From: Bacteroidales bacterium
Lineage (GTDB): Bacteria > Bacteroidota > Bacteroidia > Bacteroidales > Marinilabiliaceae
Direction: 5' to 3'
Assembly: GCA_024401415.1 (NCBI GenBank)
Contig: JAKSLC010000012.1
Location: forward strand, 1 to 34,679
Length of the DNA: 34,679 bases
A program made the position numbers and the translations under genes. Below, in pieces: positions 16,093-24,670 of the stretch. The notes under the pieces are model-generated. The model saw nothing but the letters and a program-made list of their open reading frames with translations, ran no database searches and was not told the DNA's origin. Within the stretch, counting starts at the first letter, position 1, and every line of letters starts with the position of its first letter.

Positions 16093-16635
16093 ATGACAAA
16101 AACAAAGTATTCTGGCACACAAACAGAAAAGAACCTAGAAGCTGCATTTGCTGGTGAGTCGCAGGCTCGCAATAAGTATACCTATTTTGCATCCAAAGCA
16201 AAGAAAGAGGGTTTTGAGCAGATTGCAGCTATTTTTCAGCACACAGCAGACAACGAGAAGGAGCACGCAAAGATGTGGTTCAAGGAGTTGTCAGGCATAG
16301 GTTCTACCGCTGAGAATCTTGCAGCAGCTGCAGATGGCGAAAACCATGAGTGGACAGATATGTATGAGGGCTTTGCAAAGACAGCAGAAGAGGAAGGATT
16401 CCCAGAGTTGGCTGCAAAGTTCCGTCTTGTAGCAGCAATAGAGAAGCGCCATGAAGAGCGTTATCGTGCATTGCTACAAAATATTGAGGCTCAAGAGGTA
16501 TTCAAGAAGAGTGAGGTTAAAGTATGGGAGTGCCGTAACTGCGGTCATATTGTGGTAGGCACATCAGCTCCAGAAGAGTGCCCTACATGTAACCATCCAC
16601 AGGCGTACTTCGAGATTTGCCTTAATAACTTCTAA
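16093..16635 (+). CDS. rbr: Rubrerythrin
   Basis: The 180-residue protein has an N-terminal four-helix ferritin-like di-iron domain and a C-terminal rubredoxin domain. Di-iron ligand regions are GESQARNKY (E22), NEKEH (E55, H58) and IEKRHEERY (E117, H120). The rubredoxin-type iron site is C147-x2-C150 and C163-x2-C166. Rubrerythrin reduces hydrogen peroxide in the cytoplasm of anaerobes, protecting them during oxygen exposure. Length and domain order are normal. The 125-base upstream gap is very AT-rich and must contain the promoter, but no exact TANNTTTG stands out. The downstream hydrolase may be partly co-transcribed. Confidence 0.95.
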   Translation: MTKTKYSGTQTEKNLEAAFAGESQARNKYTYFASKAKKEGFEQIAAIFQHTADNEKEHAKMWFKELSGIGSTAENLAAAADGENHEWTDMYEGFAKTAEEEGFPELAAKFRLVAAIEKRHEERYRALLQNIEAQEVFKKSEVKVWECRNCGHIVVGTSAPEECPTCNHPQAYFEICLNNF

Positions 16636-16640
16636 ATTTG
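16633..16640 (+). promoter_or_regulatory. Possible -7 box overlapping the rubrerythrin stop codon
   Basis: TAAATTTG fits TANNTTTG and overlaps the TAA stop. It would give a nearly leaderless mRNA for the next gene. No -33 box at the right distance was found, so co-transcription with rubrerythrin is also possible. Confidence 0.3.
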
Positions 16641-16650
16641 TACTATTTCG

Positions 16651-17712
16651 GTGAGCCGAAAAATGACAATAACGATAATATTATTGGTTGTGTCAGTAGC
16701 GTCTCTTGCGCTACTGGCACATCCTGCTTTTGGTGCAACCCCCAAAGGCGACAGACTGGACCGCATAAAAAAGTCGCCAAACTACAGAGATGGACAGTTC
16801 CGCAACCTGCAGAGTACAGTCATGATGACGACAGACCGCGGTCGTCTTTCTACCATGTGGCATTTTATTACGGAAAAGAAGAACCCGAAGAGGATACCTA
16901 CAGATACTATCCCTATGACTAAAGTCAATCTGTCGGCGTTGGACACGAGCAAAGATCAGATAGTATGGATGGGGCATTCGAGCTATCTTCTAGTGTTCGG
17001 AGGAAAGACTATACTTGTAGACCCTGTCCTCACGCAGAGTTTCCCTGCTTCAATGGCCATGAAGCCTTATCCTGGCACAGATCTATATAAGCCAGAAGAT
17101 ATCCCGGATATAGATTGCCTTATTATTACTCATGACCATTATGACCATCTGGATCGCGGTACAGTAAAACAGATTCGTAATAGGGTAGAACGAGTGATAT
17201 GTCCACTCGGTGTTGGTGCTCATTTTGAAAAATGGGATTATGACCCTGATAGAATTACAGAACTCGATTGGTGGGAAGATACTGAGGTTGACTCGCTCGT
17301 CATCACATGTACACCTGCCCGTCACTTCTCCGGCAGATTCCTTAAATCCAATCCTACACTATGGGCATCATTCATGGTACAATATAACGGTCGCGCAGTA
17401 TTTATCGGTGGTGACTCAGGCTATGGTATTCATTTCAAGCAGATAGGGGAGAGATTCCCAAATATAGATCTGGCAATATTGGAGAATGGTCAGTATAATG
17501 AAGAGTGGCGTAATATTCATACTATGCCAACCCTTCTACCACAGGTTATTAAAGATTTGAACCCGAAAAAGCTTCAGCCTGTGCATAACAGTAAATTTGC
17601 TCTAGCGAAACACGATTGGGATGAGCCTATGCGACTGATTCGAGAAGCGGCTGAGGCCGATAGTACTATTTGTCTATTGGGAGCTACATTAGGTAGACCT
17701 ATAGAGTTTTAG
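16651..17712 (+). CDS. UlaG/NAPE-PLD-like metallo-hydrolase, exported
   Basis: The protein has 353 residues. The GTG start at 16651 adds an Arg-Lys n-region before a hydrophobic stretch ending near HPAFGA; the ATG at 16663 would remove those charges. The MBL core has WMGHSSYLL with LVDPVL before the metal motif H161-D-H163-Y-D165-H166, then ARHFSGRF and GGDSGYG. This is the layout of the UlaG/NAPE-phospholipase-D-like branch (also RomA-like proteins). Those relatives cleave lactones or phosphodiesters, and the substrate here is unknown. The N-terminal signal predicts a periplasmic or membrane-anchored enzyme. It lies 15 bases after rubrerythrin. Confidence 0.85.
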   Translation: MSRKMTITIILLVVSVASLALLAHPAFGATPKGDRLDRIKKSPNYRDGQFRNLQSTVMMTTDRGRLSTMWHFITEKKNPKRIPTDTIPMTKVNLSALDTSKDQIVWMGHSSYLLVFGGKTILVDPVLTQSFPASMAMKPYPGTDLYKPEDIPDIDCLIITHDHYDHLDRGTVKQIRNRVERVICPLGVGAHFEKWDYDPDRITELDWWEDTEVDSLVITCTPARHFSGRFLKSNPTLWASFMVQYNGRAVFIGGDSGYGIHFKQIGERFPNIDLAILENGQYNEEWRNIHTMPTLLPQVIKDLNPKKLQPVHNSKFALAKHDWDEPMRLIREAAEADSTICLLGATLGRPIEF

Positions 17713-17777
17713 TCAGGATTATCATGTCATTTGGCGTCTCAAATTGTGATATGGAGTTTCTACCTCAAACAATCAAC

Positions 17778-18017
17778 CTATTTGTAATGCTTTTCTCCAA
17801 ACAACTTAATCTTTATTCTCTTGCCGACCAAACAAGAAGAGTCAGGGTTATAATCCCGACCCTTATGCTTGTTCTTGCGGGTGTAGGTCTTAGCTGATTT
17901 GTGCACACGGCTGTTAGAATGGAAGCCAGGCCCCAAAATCTCCTGCTCTGCCTCCCTGTTGCCTTTGCGAGCTGCTTTAATCACATCGCGAAGGTCTTTG
18001 TCCATTTTCTTGTTCAT
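17778..18017 (-). CDS. Small basic protein, conserved-hypothetical type
   Basis: This 79-residue protein is rich in Lys and Arg (KAARKGNREAEQEILGPGF, then KSAKTYTRKNKHKGRD). It has no signal peptide or membrane segment. The composition suggests binding to nucleic acid or ribosomes, but no known fold is recognisable. It is supported as a real gene by a -7 box (CAAATATA on the plus strand at 18071-18078) about 55 bases upstream of its ATG, and by the lack of any competing frame. The function is unknown. Confidence 0.65.
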   Translation of the reverse strand: MNKKMDKDLRDVIKAARKGNREAEQEILGPGFHSNSRVHKSAKTYTRKNKHKGRDYNPDSSCLVGKRIKIKLFGEKHYK

Positions 18018-18066
18018 AATTTCGTGGTTATAATTGGGTACTGTCTCGCAGTGCCCATAATTATCA

Positions 18067-18100
18067 TTTGCAAATATAGTTAGATTTTCTTATATTTGCA
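18067..18100. promoter_or_regulatory. Face-to-face divergent promoters in a 10-bp inverted repeat
   Basis: Plus strand: TTTG at 18067-18070, 20 bases, TATATTTG at 18091-18098, driving the gene at 18170. Minus strand: the -7 box TATATTTG is the complement of CAAATATA at 18071-18078, driving the gene at 18017. Together TGCAAATATA (18069-18078) and TATATTTGCA (18091-18100) form a perfect inverted repeat with a 12-base spacer. The plus -33 box touches the minus -7 box. Confidence 0.65.
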
Positions 18101-18169
18101 TGAACGTCATGTGATAACTGTTGTCTCTTCAAATAAGAGACTTTACGTACTAGTATACAAATTCACTGC

Positions 18170-19258
18170 ATGAAGACAATTTTTACGTTGACACTCCTTG
18201 CTATTCCTTTCTTAGCAACGGCACAAACCAAGGTTATAGAAAAACCTATGGTAGGTTCAAAATCTGTCTATACGGACGGAATCAGTATAGAACGAATAGA
18301 AATTAAGAAAGATACCACTAGACTATATATGTCAGCATTTCTTCCCGGAGAAGGTAATAAAGCATGTATTGTAGGAGATACGTACATTGTGGTCAAAGAG
18401 CAGCGTCTCCCACTTCTAAAGGCCGAAGGAATAGTTCTAGATAGTTATTTCGTCGCTCCATCAGCCGAAGATCCATATAAAAAATTCACTCTCTGTTTTC
18501 CAGAAATAGATAAGGATATAGAAAGCTTCGATTTTATAGAGAGCGATTGCCCCCAATGTTTCAAAATGTGGAATATATCGCTCACAGATAGCCTATCAGC
18601 CAAGATTAGAGCGCAGAAAGAGAGTGAAGAAATAGCTATAGCAGAGGCTTCTACCATAATAGATGATGGCACTTACTTGGAAGACCCCCTATTTATGATA
18701 GGTAACACTACCATCAAAGGTCGTATTGTTGGATATCATAATGGCGTATTCGGGGGCGACGATACTCCAGTGCTATTTTATATCAACAATCCCTTCACCA
18801 GTAAATATGAATCATACAGCGCCTCCATTTTAGAAGATGGCACATTCGAGACAACTTTACCTCTGGTTCTCAAAGACCAGACTGTCAGTATAAAAATAAA
18901 GCCACTGTTCTACACAAATTTCATTGCCCGTTGTGGAGGTACCGAAGAGCTGGTAGTTGCGTTGTACCCTAAAGTTGGTATAGATGGTAGCCAAAATCCT
19001 GTATCGACAATGCATTATGCTGGAGACAATGCTGACATCAACAACTGTCTGGCAAAGGATATTCAAATTCATTTGATAAATGATATATTGAAATTCCGAG
19101 GTATGACAGCTTCAGAGTACAAAGAATACGTATACTCTTTAGGAAAAAAATACGAAGAAAAAGTAGCCCAAATGAATGTCCCAACTAAGGTGAAAGAGTA
19201 TTTGATATATGATAGCAAGGGTTGGATGGGTTATTTCCTATTAATGCGTGATCACTAG
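18170..19258 (+). CDS. TlpA-like thioredoxin protein, N-terminal part, ended by in-frame TAG
   Basis: This 362-residue frame has a signal peptide (near LATAQ) and follows the first about 360 residues of the intact paralogue at 20081 closely. Shared segments include GSKSVYT, FTLCFPEIDKDIES, FIESDCPQCFKMWN (C127, C130) and SEYKEYVYSLGKK. It ends at TAG 19256-19258. The same reading frame continues without shift into the next entry, which carries the thioredoxin domain. In the paralogue the TAG position aligns with Phe inside LFMGSYFMEKAYG. On its own this part would be an exported domain of unknown function without the thioredoxin active site. Interpretation: a nonsense-mutated gene, a recoded or read-through stop, or stop-start reinitiation. 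Confidence 0.75.
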   Translation: MKTIFTLTLLAIPFLATAQTKVIEKPMVGSKSVYTDGISIERIEIKKDTTRLYMSAFLPGEGNKACIVGDTYIVVKEQRLPLLKAEGIVLDSYFVAPSAEDPYKKFTLCFPEIDKDIESFDFIESDCPQCFKMWNISLTDSLSAKIRAQKESEEIAIAEASTIIDDGTYLEDPLFMIGNTTIKGRIVGYHNGVFGGDDTPVLFYINNPFTSKYESYSASILEDGTFETTLPLVLKDQTVSIKIKPLFYTNFIARCGGTEELVVALYPKVGIDGSQNPVSTMHYAGDNADINNCLAKDIQIHLINDILKFRGMTASEYKEYVYSLGKKYEEKVAQMNVPTKVKEYLIYDSKGWMGYFLLMRDH

Positions 19259-20047
19259 ATGAATTCTGCGTATGATGCACGTAAGAAGAAGGAGAGAACA
19301 GAAGAGTTCGTACCACCAGTAGTGGATGATGAGTATAATTTGTTCGTTCATGATTTGGGCCTCAATAGCAATAAATTGCTCTACACTGATTTATTTTGCG
19401 AAAATGCGATGCCTTTATATGAGCAATCCAGCAAATATATCAGAGAAGGAATATTATTAGACCTTTACAAGGTATACACGAATTGTAAACCTCTGAATAA
19501 GAACAATCTTATAAGTGAAGAACAGATAATAGAACTAGAGCAGATGAGTAACCCAATATTCGCAAAATATGCCAATATGCGAAACGCGAAACTGCATGCT
19601 GAACTAGAAAAGGCGAAGTCTAATGCTGGTTATTATGAACACAAGGCTGGAGAGACCGAAGCTGAGTCTTTGTTGGTAGACTTATTGAAGGATCACAAGG
19701 GGAAGGTAGTCCTTATAGATGCCTGGGCTACTTGGTGTGGTCCTTGTTTAAATGGCATTGAGAAGATGAAACCTGTAAAATCCGAATTAGAGTCTAAAGG
19801 TGTCGATTTTATATACATTGTAGATGAATCCTCATCTATGGACAAATGGAACAAAATGAAGGTCGGAATATCAGGAAGTCATCACCTTGTATCATCTTCA
19901 TTGCTTGATAAGTTAAAGTCAATGTTTCATATAAGTGGATTCCCATCTTATTTTTTCATAAATAAGATGGGACAAGTTGCATATACGCATACAGGCCACA
20001 ACCATGAAGAAATCATCTCAAAAATAAACGAACTAATAAAAGACTAA
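19259..20047 (+). CDS. TlpA-like thioredoxin protein, C-terminal part after in-frame TAG
   Basis: The frame begins with ATG directly after the TAG (TAGATG), so it could be translated by reinitiation as 262 residues, but it would then lack a signal peptide. The thioredoxin-fold domain spans about residues 125-262. Its active site is W159-C160-G-P-C163, with the cis-proline segment SGFPSYFFI. It aligns end to end with the C-terminus of the paralogue at 20081, but lacks about 80 residues that the paralogue has before the thioredoxin domain (roughly bases 21330-21580 there). No other disruption is seen in 262 codons, so the break is recent or tolerated. Reducing activity in the periplasm would need the missing signal. 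Confidence 0.72.
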   Translation: MNSAYDARKKKERTEEFVPPVVDDEYNLFVHDLGLNSNKLLYTDLFCENAMPLYEQSSKYIREGILLDLYKVYTNCKPLNKNNLISEEQIIELEQMSNPIFAKYANMRNAKLHAELEKAKSNAGYYEHKAGETEAESLLVDLLKDHKGKVVLIDAWATWCGPCLNGIEKMKPVKSELESKGVDFIYIVDESSSMDKWNKMKVGISGSHHLVSSSLLDKLKSMFHISGFPSYFFINKMGQVAYTHTGHNHEEIISKINELIKD

Positions 20048-20080
20048 AAACAGATAAGTTAACATAAACATTTTCACGAC

Positions 20081-22195
20081 ATGAAAGTATTATTTACTTC
20101 AGCTCTCCTTGCCTTACCTCTTATGGCTTTAGCTCAGAGCAGAGTGGTTGAGAATCCAGAATATGGTTCTAAGTCAATTTTTACTGAATATCTTAACATT
20201 GAACGTGTCGAGGTCAAGAAGGATACGACCAAAATCACCTTGAATTCATACATGCCATACGAAGGCTTTTGGGCTCAGATTTCTGGTGATGCGTATATCG
20301 TAGCTAATGGTCAGCATCTTCCTCTCATCAAGGCAGAAGGCATTCAGTTGAATGAACCCTTCTATGCTCCTTCTGCTGATAATCGTAATCGCCGTTTTAC
20401 TCTATGTTTCCCTGAGATTGATAAGGATGTAGAGAGCATAGACTTCATTGAGAGCGATTGCCCTCGATGCTTCAAGATTTGGAATGTGGCTGTTACCGAA
20501 AAGATGTCGGCAAAGTTAAAGGCTGAGAAAGACGCATCTGCAAAGGCATTCGCTGAAGCTATGGTAATAAATGACGATAGCAAGCCTCTGAGTGAGGCAA
20601 AATTTATGATAGGCAAATCTACGCTTAAATGCAAAATACTCGGGTATAGTAAGGAACTGTTTGGCGGAGAGTTTGTTGATATACTCTGTTACATCAATAA
20701 CCCATTAACATTACACCAAGAATCTTTCCATCCCCGATTGTCTGAAGAAGGAACTTTCGAGATAGAGTTGCCATTGGTACTCGAGAATCAGACTATTGGA
20801 ATTCAAATTCCCCCAGTGAATACGACCTTTGTAGCTAGATGCAATGGAACAGAGGAACTTATCATCGACCTCAAAACAATGTTCTTTGTTGATAAAAATA
20901 GAACGACACCAACTGGATTCTGGTATTTCAAGGGTGACAATGCCGACTTGAATAATGCTGTAGCTAAGTCTGAATCACGCACTCATTATATTACTTATAA
21001 TGATGTTACTTCTTTCTCAGGAAAGACACCAGCAGAGTATAAAGAATATATCTATTCACTTGGCAAAAAGTCTGCTGAAAGCATTGACGCAATAGATATT
21101 CCAGCTATGGCTAAGGAGTACCTGAAGATTGTCGACAGAGGCAGAATGGCATACTACCTGTTTATGGGTTCTTATTTTATGGAGAAGGCTTATGGTAGGG
21201 TAAACAACAATAATAATGAGGCTTTTGAAACTCCGGTACTGGATAAAGAGTATTACCAGTATGTAAAAGACTTGAAACTCAACGATATGGATATCCTCTA
21301 TTCCGACGACTACTACACCATTCCTTCGAATGTGTTGAATTCCTATATTCCACCAATAACGCTTGTTAGAGTGGTAGGGGCTATGAAAAACGCAGGAACG
21401 CTTGATGCTGTGGGTGAGAATGTATTGGAGCTCCTTAAGACCCTAGAAAAAGAAAAAAGAGTGCCGACTGAAAAAGAGAACGACACAGTAAGCGCTTTCA
21501 TTAAAGAGTATATGGCATTTAATCCAAAGATTGAAGACTTGATCAAAACAATGCGCATGGAAGATGCACAGGATATGTTGGGTATGAATAGTGGCATAAT
21601 GTTTGATCTTCGTGAAGTTCAGGAAATATGTAATGGATTTGACCAGAGTGTGAGTGCAACTGACAACCAGATAGCGTATCTCGAGAAATTATGCAGCCCT
21701 GTCTTCGCAGAGTATGCAAAAATGCGCAGCGCAGAGATACTAGCTATTATTGAGGCTGCAAGGTCTCATGGTGGATATACCATTTGTCGGAGCAATGAGA
21801 CAGAGGCAGATGCCCTTCTCGCAGATTTGATAAAAGACCATGTAGGCAAGGTAGTGTTTATCGACATTTGGGCTTCATGGTGCGCTCCTTGTAGGCTTGG
21901 AATCGAGAAGATGAAGCCTTTAGAGCCGGAATTGGAGGCAAAGGGAGTTGATTTTGTTTATATTACTGACGAATCCACTCCAGAGAATGCATGGAACAAC
22001 ATGATATTGGATATAAAGGGTAGTCACTACAGATTAAAGTCAGAAGTTTTAAATAAACTGAAGGAAAAATTCAATTTCAGCGGAATCCCTTCATATATCT
22101 TCGTTAATAAGAAAGGCGAAGTTGCCCACACTAATGTAGGTTTCGGTGGTATAGAACCTATCGTATCTAAACTCAACGAACTATTAGCCGAGTAA
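20081..22195 (+). CDS. TlpA/ResA-like thioredoxin-domain protein, intact paralogue
   Basis: The 704-residue protein has a signal peptide ending near ALAQS. The N-terminal half (about 20-250) is a beta-rich domain shared with the upstream copy, with a conserved C127-P-R-C130. A helical middle part (about 300-560) follows. The thioredoxin domain at about 565-704 has W600-C601-A-P-C604 and cis-Pro in FSGIPSYIFV. In Bacteroidota such proteins sit in the periplasm and reduce or shuffle disulphides of envelope proteins. No exact promoter was seen in the 33-base gap, so it is probably co-transcribed with the interrupted copy. The N-terminal CxxC is an unusual extra feature. Confidence 0.85.
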   Translation: MKVLFTSALLALPLMALAQSRVVENPEYGSKSIFTEYLNIERVEVKKDTTKITLNSYMPYEGFWAQISGDAYIVANGQHLPLIKAEGIQLNEPFYAPSADNRNRRFTLCFPEIDKDVESIDFIESDCPRCFKIWNVAVTEKMSAKLKAEKDASAKAFAEAMVINDDSKPLSEAKFMIGKSTLKCKILGYSKELFGGEFVDILCYINNPLTLHQESFHPRLSEEGTFEIELPLVLENQTIGIQIPPVNTTFVARCNGTEELIIDLKTMFFVDKNRTTPTGFWYFKGDNADLNNAVAKSESRTHYITYNDVTSFSGKTPAEYKEYIYSLGKKSAESIDAIDIPAMAKEYLKIVDRGRMAYYLFMGSYFMEKAYGRVNNNNNEAFETPVLDKEYYQYVKDLKLNDMDILYSDDYYTIPSNVLNSYIPPITLVRVVGAMKNAGTLDAVGENVLELLKTLEKEKRVPTEKENDTVSAFIKEYMAFNPKIEDLIKTMRMEDAQDMLGMNSGIMFDLREVQEICNGFDQSVSATDNQIAYLEKLCSPVFAEYAKMRSAEILAIIEAARSHGGYTICRSNETEADALLADLIKDHVGKVVFIDIWASWCAPCRLGIEKMKPLEPELEAKGVDFVYITDESTPENAWNNMILDIKGSHYRLKSEVLNKLKEKFNFSGIPSYIFVNKKGEVAHTNVGFGGIEPIVSKLNELLAE

Positions 22196-22260
22196 ACGTA
22201 ACCTGAGACAATGGGACGACGTATTGCAATGCATAAATGAAAAAAATAAAGAGCATAGAG

Positions 22261-22671
22261 ATGAAAACTATGCGTACTATTATGTCTGCATTGGCAGCAA
22301 TGTTAGGATTGTCGGCTTGTACATCAAACGCTGCCATTGACCTAGCAGGCGAATGGAAAGTGACAACAATCAATGGAAATAAAGTTCCAGAGACCTTAAA
22401 AGAGCCATCGCTATCGTTCAATATGGCAGAAAAGACATTTAGCGGTGTAACAGGAGTAAATATCTACAACGGTGATTTCAAGATAGATAATGGAGGAGTA
22501 ACATTCAGTGACGGTCCGATGACAAAGATGATGGCGGACTCGGTATCGATGGCGGTAGAGGATAGCTATATGAAGGCCATTGCATCTGTAAAGGGAGCTT
22601 CAGTTGAGAATGGGACATTGACATTAAAAGATGTGAACGGGAATGCCGTAATGACATTAAAGAAAATGTGA
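22261..22671 (+). CDS. META/HslJ-like small lipoprotein
   Basis: I chose ATG at 22261 (136 residues) because it places a compact signal peptide before the lipobox LSAC; the ATG at 22237 would add eight charged residues. After the lipidated Cys the protein contains LAGEWKVTTINGNKVP, LSFNMAEKTFSGVTGVNIYNGDF and GVTFSDGPMTKMM. This layout resembles the META domain (HslJ-type) of small envelope lipoproteins. Proposed roles in that family are stress resistance and adhesion, but the function here is not known. It follows the thioredoxin gene by 65 bases without a visible terminator and ends in a good terminator itself. Confidence 0.8.
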   Translation: MKTMRTIMSALAAMLGLSACTSNAAIDLAGEWKVTTINGNKVPETLKEPSLSFNMAEKTFSGVTGVNIYNGDFKIDNGGVTFSDGPMTKMMADSVSMAVEDSYMKAIASVKGASVENGTLTLKDVNGNAVMTLKKM

Positions 22672-22697
22672 TTTCTGTATATTTTGGGTATTTATGA

Positions 22698-22730
22698 GGT
22701 CGCTCAGATTGTCTGAGTGGCCTTTTTCTT
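22698..22730 (+). terminator. Intrinsic terminator after the META-like lipoprotein
   Basis: An 11-bp stem (22698-22708 with 22712-22722, two wobble pairs) and TTG loop, followed directly by TTTTTCTTT. The T-tract runs into the -33 box of the next promoter. Confidence 0.85.
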
Positions 22731-22759
22731 TGTTGGAGTGGAATAATGGAGTATATTTG
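22729..22759 (+). promoter_or_regulatory. Consensus Bacteroidota promoter of the DUF418 gene
   Basis: TTTG at 22729-22732, a 19-base spacer and TATATTTG at 22752-22759 match the consensus exactly, 21 bases before the ATG at 22780. Confidence 0.75.
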
Positions 22760-22779
22760 CACAAAAAAACATATATATA

Positions 22780-23919
22780 ATGCGTATTAGTGTAGTAGAC
22801 AGCCTTCGCGGCTTTGCTGTAGTTGGCATAATAATCATTCATTTTTTGGAGCACTTGAACTTCTATTCATTTCCTGAGCCTACACCATTTGAACAAGGAC
22901 TATGGGATACGGTATTCTATTTAGGATCCAACAAGATGTACGCGATATTTGCGCTATTATTTGGACTAAGTTGCTATATTCAGCATCATAATCAAGAGGT
23001 CAAGGGCAATGACTTCAGGGGACGATTTGCGTGGCGTATGCTACTGCTATTCGGTTGGGGAATGATAGACCTTATGTTCTTTAACGGGGATATATTGTGT
23101 ACATACGCGGTATTAGGCCTGTTTCTTATTCCACTTGTAAAAGCTTCAGACAAAGCACTTTTGATAGCTGCGATTGTACTATTTCTGCAACCTATAGAGA
23201 TAGTGTATATGATTGCGGCCATGGTAGACCCAGCAGTAAAGTCAATGAATTTAGGAATGGGGGCTTATTGGGACAAGGCATTTGAGGCCTGTGCGAACGG
23301 CAATATTCTAGATGTAGCGAAGACCAACATAGAGTGCGGATTACAAATCAACTTTGGGTGGGCATTAGAGAACGGCAGACTAACACAAACACTATTTCTC
23401 TTCATTACAGGTATGCTGCTAGGCAGAAAACGTATGTTTATAGACGAGGGGAACAATATGAGTATATGGAAAAATATTCTAGGCGGTTCGATTGTGCTAT
23501 ATGCTGTGATGCAGACACTACTCTTTGCGATACCATTTGAAGATATGCATGCTACGATATCAAAAAGTGCAGAGATTATGCTATCATCATGGCGCAACTT
23601 TGCAATGATGGCCTTTTATGTATCTTGCATTACATTATTATATTATCGTACATCATTACAGAAAAGCATAAATCACCTATCATGTATTGGCAAGATGAGT
23701 CTTACCGATTATCTATTACAATCCATAATCGGCGGATTCCTATTCTACAACTGGGGATTGAACCTTCATACAGTGAGCGGTCATGCGATGAGCTTTGCAC
23801 TAGGAATAGTATTTGTCTGCTGTCTATATTTCTTCTGCAAGTGGTGGACAAGCAAATTTCAGAGAGGACCACTTGAGGAGATATGGCGCAGGCTGACATG
23901 GATAGGTCGAAAAGGATAA
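22780..23919 (+). CDS. DUF418-family integral membrane protein
   Basis: The 379-residue protein has about ten membrane segments. It starts with the acyltransferase-like signature RISVVDSLRGFAVVGIIIIH and has a conserved FALLFGLSC motif and a C-terminal SLTDYLLQSIIG region. This matches the DUF418/YeiB type, which is distantly related to heparan-alpha-glucosaminide N-acetyltransferase and other membrane acyltransferases. The reaction is not established. A role in transferring an acyl group across the inner membrane is an inference from the superfamily. It is monocistronic, with a consensus promoter and a convergent GNAT gene downstream. Confidence 0.85.
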   Translation: MRISVVDSLRGFAVVGIIIIHFLEHLNFYSFPEPTPFEQGLWDTVFYLGSNKMYAIFALLFGLSCYIQHHNQEVKGNDFRGRFAWRMLLLFGWGMIDLMFFNGDILCTYAVLGLFLIPLVKASDKALLIAAIVLFLQPIEIVYMIAAMVDPAVKSMNLGMGAYWDKAFEACANGNILDVAKTNIECGLQINFGWALENGRLTQTLFLFITGMLLGRKRMFIDEGNNMSIWKNILGGSIVLYAVMQTLLFAIPFEDMHATISKSAEIMLSSWRNFAMMAFYVSCITLLYYRTSLQKSINHLSCIGKMSLTDYLLQSIIGGFLFYNWGLNLHTVSGHAMSFALGIVFVCCLYFFCKWWTSKFQRGPLEEIWRRLTWIGRKG

Positions 23920-23971
23920 TTGAGGTATAGATATATCAAAATCAGGGTAGGGTAAGAAGATTTTTAGAGGA

Positions 23972-24027
23972 TTGCGATTGTCAATCGGGATTTTTCGAAA
24001 AAAGTTGCGATTGGCAATCGGGATTTT
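23972..24027. repeat. Pair of 23-bp direct repeats with 33-bp period
   Basis: Bases 23972-23994 and 24005-24027 are identical except for one base (T or G in the centre). Each contains the near-palindrome CGATTGnCAATCG followed by GGATTTT. They lie between the convergent DUF418 and GNAT genes. Each unit could be a weak terminator, though the stem is short with a tiny loop. Confidence 0.8.
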
Positions 24028-24054
24028 GTAATAAATCCTTGTGAGTTGTGGACT

Positions 24055-24549
24055 TTAGATTTGGGGAGATTGCCATTGGAAGGCTTCGCGGGGGGTGCCG
24101 TCATCGACGATGATGGTGCCGCAATGGATGAAGCCTGCCTTTTGTATGACGTGGAGCATAGTTGCATTTTGTGCGTGGGTGTCTATGCGTATGTCGATCT
24201 GCTGATTCTTGCACCAAGAGAATATTTCCTGAGCGATGCCATGCTGTATGCCGTTTGATGCCATACGATGGATTGTGCCGTATGGGGCATCGGAAAGCCA
24301 TTTGCCGTCGATATCCTTATAAGTTGGATCTTCGCCTTTAATGAAGGCAAATGTAGCTACTATTTCGCCATTATTATTGATACATACATAGCTGTGTCCT
24401 AGATGAATATCGTTCTTTACCTTATCTAAAGATGGACGAGATGAACCCCATTGAGTAGGGTTGCCAGTTGAACGCATATATTGACGTGCAGACTCAAATA
24501 TCTGGGCCAATACTGGTAATTCGGATACGTCTGTAGGACGAATAAGCAT
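24055..24549 (-). CDS. GNAT family N-acetyltransferase
   Basis: The 164-residue protein has the GNAT layout: MLIRPTDVSELPVLAQIFESAR at the start, a central beta strand GEIVATFAFIKGEDP, HRMASNGIQHGIAQEIFSWC as the acetyl-CoA binding strand-loop-helix, and NATMLHVIQKAGFIHCGTI as the C-terminal motif. The pyrophosphate loop is not a perfect RxxGxG/A but GIQHGIA is in place. It transfers an acetyl group from acetyl-CoA to an amine; the substrate is unknown. A -7 box (TACCTTTG) lies at 24576-24583 on the minus strand, 27 bases before the start. Confidence 0.85.
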   Translation of the reverse strand: MLIRPTDVSELPVLAQIFESARQYMRSTGNPTQWGSSRPSLDKVKNDIHLGHSYVCINNNGEIVATFAFIKGEDPTYKDIDGKWLSDAPYGTIHRMASNGIQHGIAQEIFSWCKNQQIDIRIDTHAQNATMLHVIQKAGFIHCGTIIVDDGTPREAFQWQSPQI

Positions 24550-24670
24550 TGCAGTAAATTAGTAAGATTTGTGGACAAAGGTATATAGATTTTGCTTTAA
24601 GAGATGAATATAGGCCATAATATCCATATCTCGGCATCTGTGCCTGGGGGCTGTGAGGGCGTGTGGTGAG

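Noticed and set aside
23972..24027. CRISPR-like repeat-spacer array
   Set aside because: There are only two units, with a 10-base gap, a mismatch in the centre and no cas genes.
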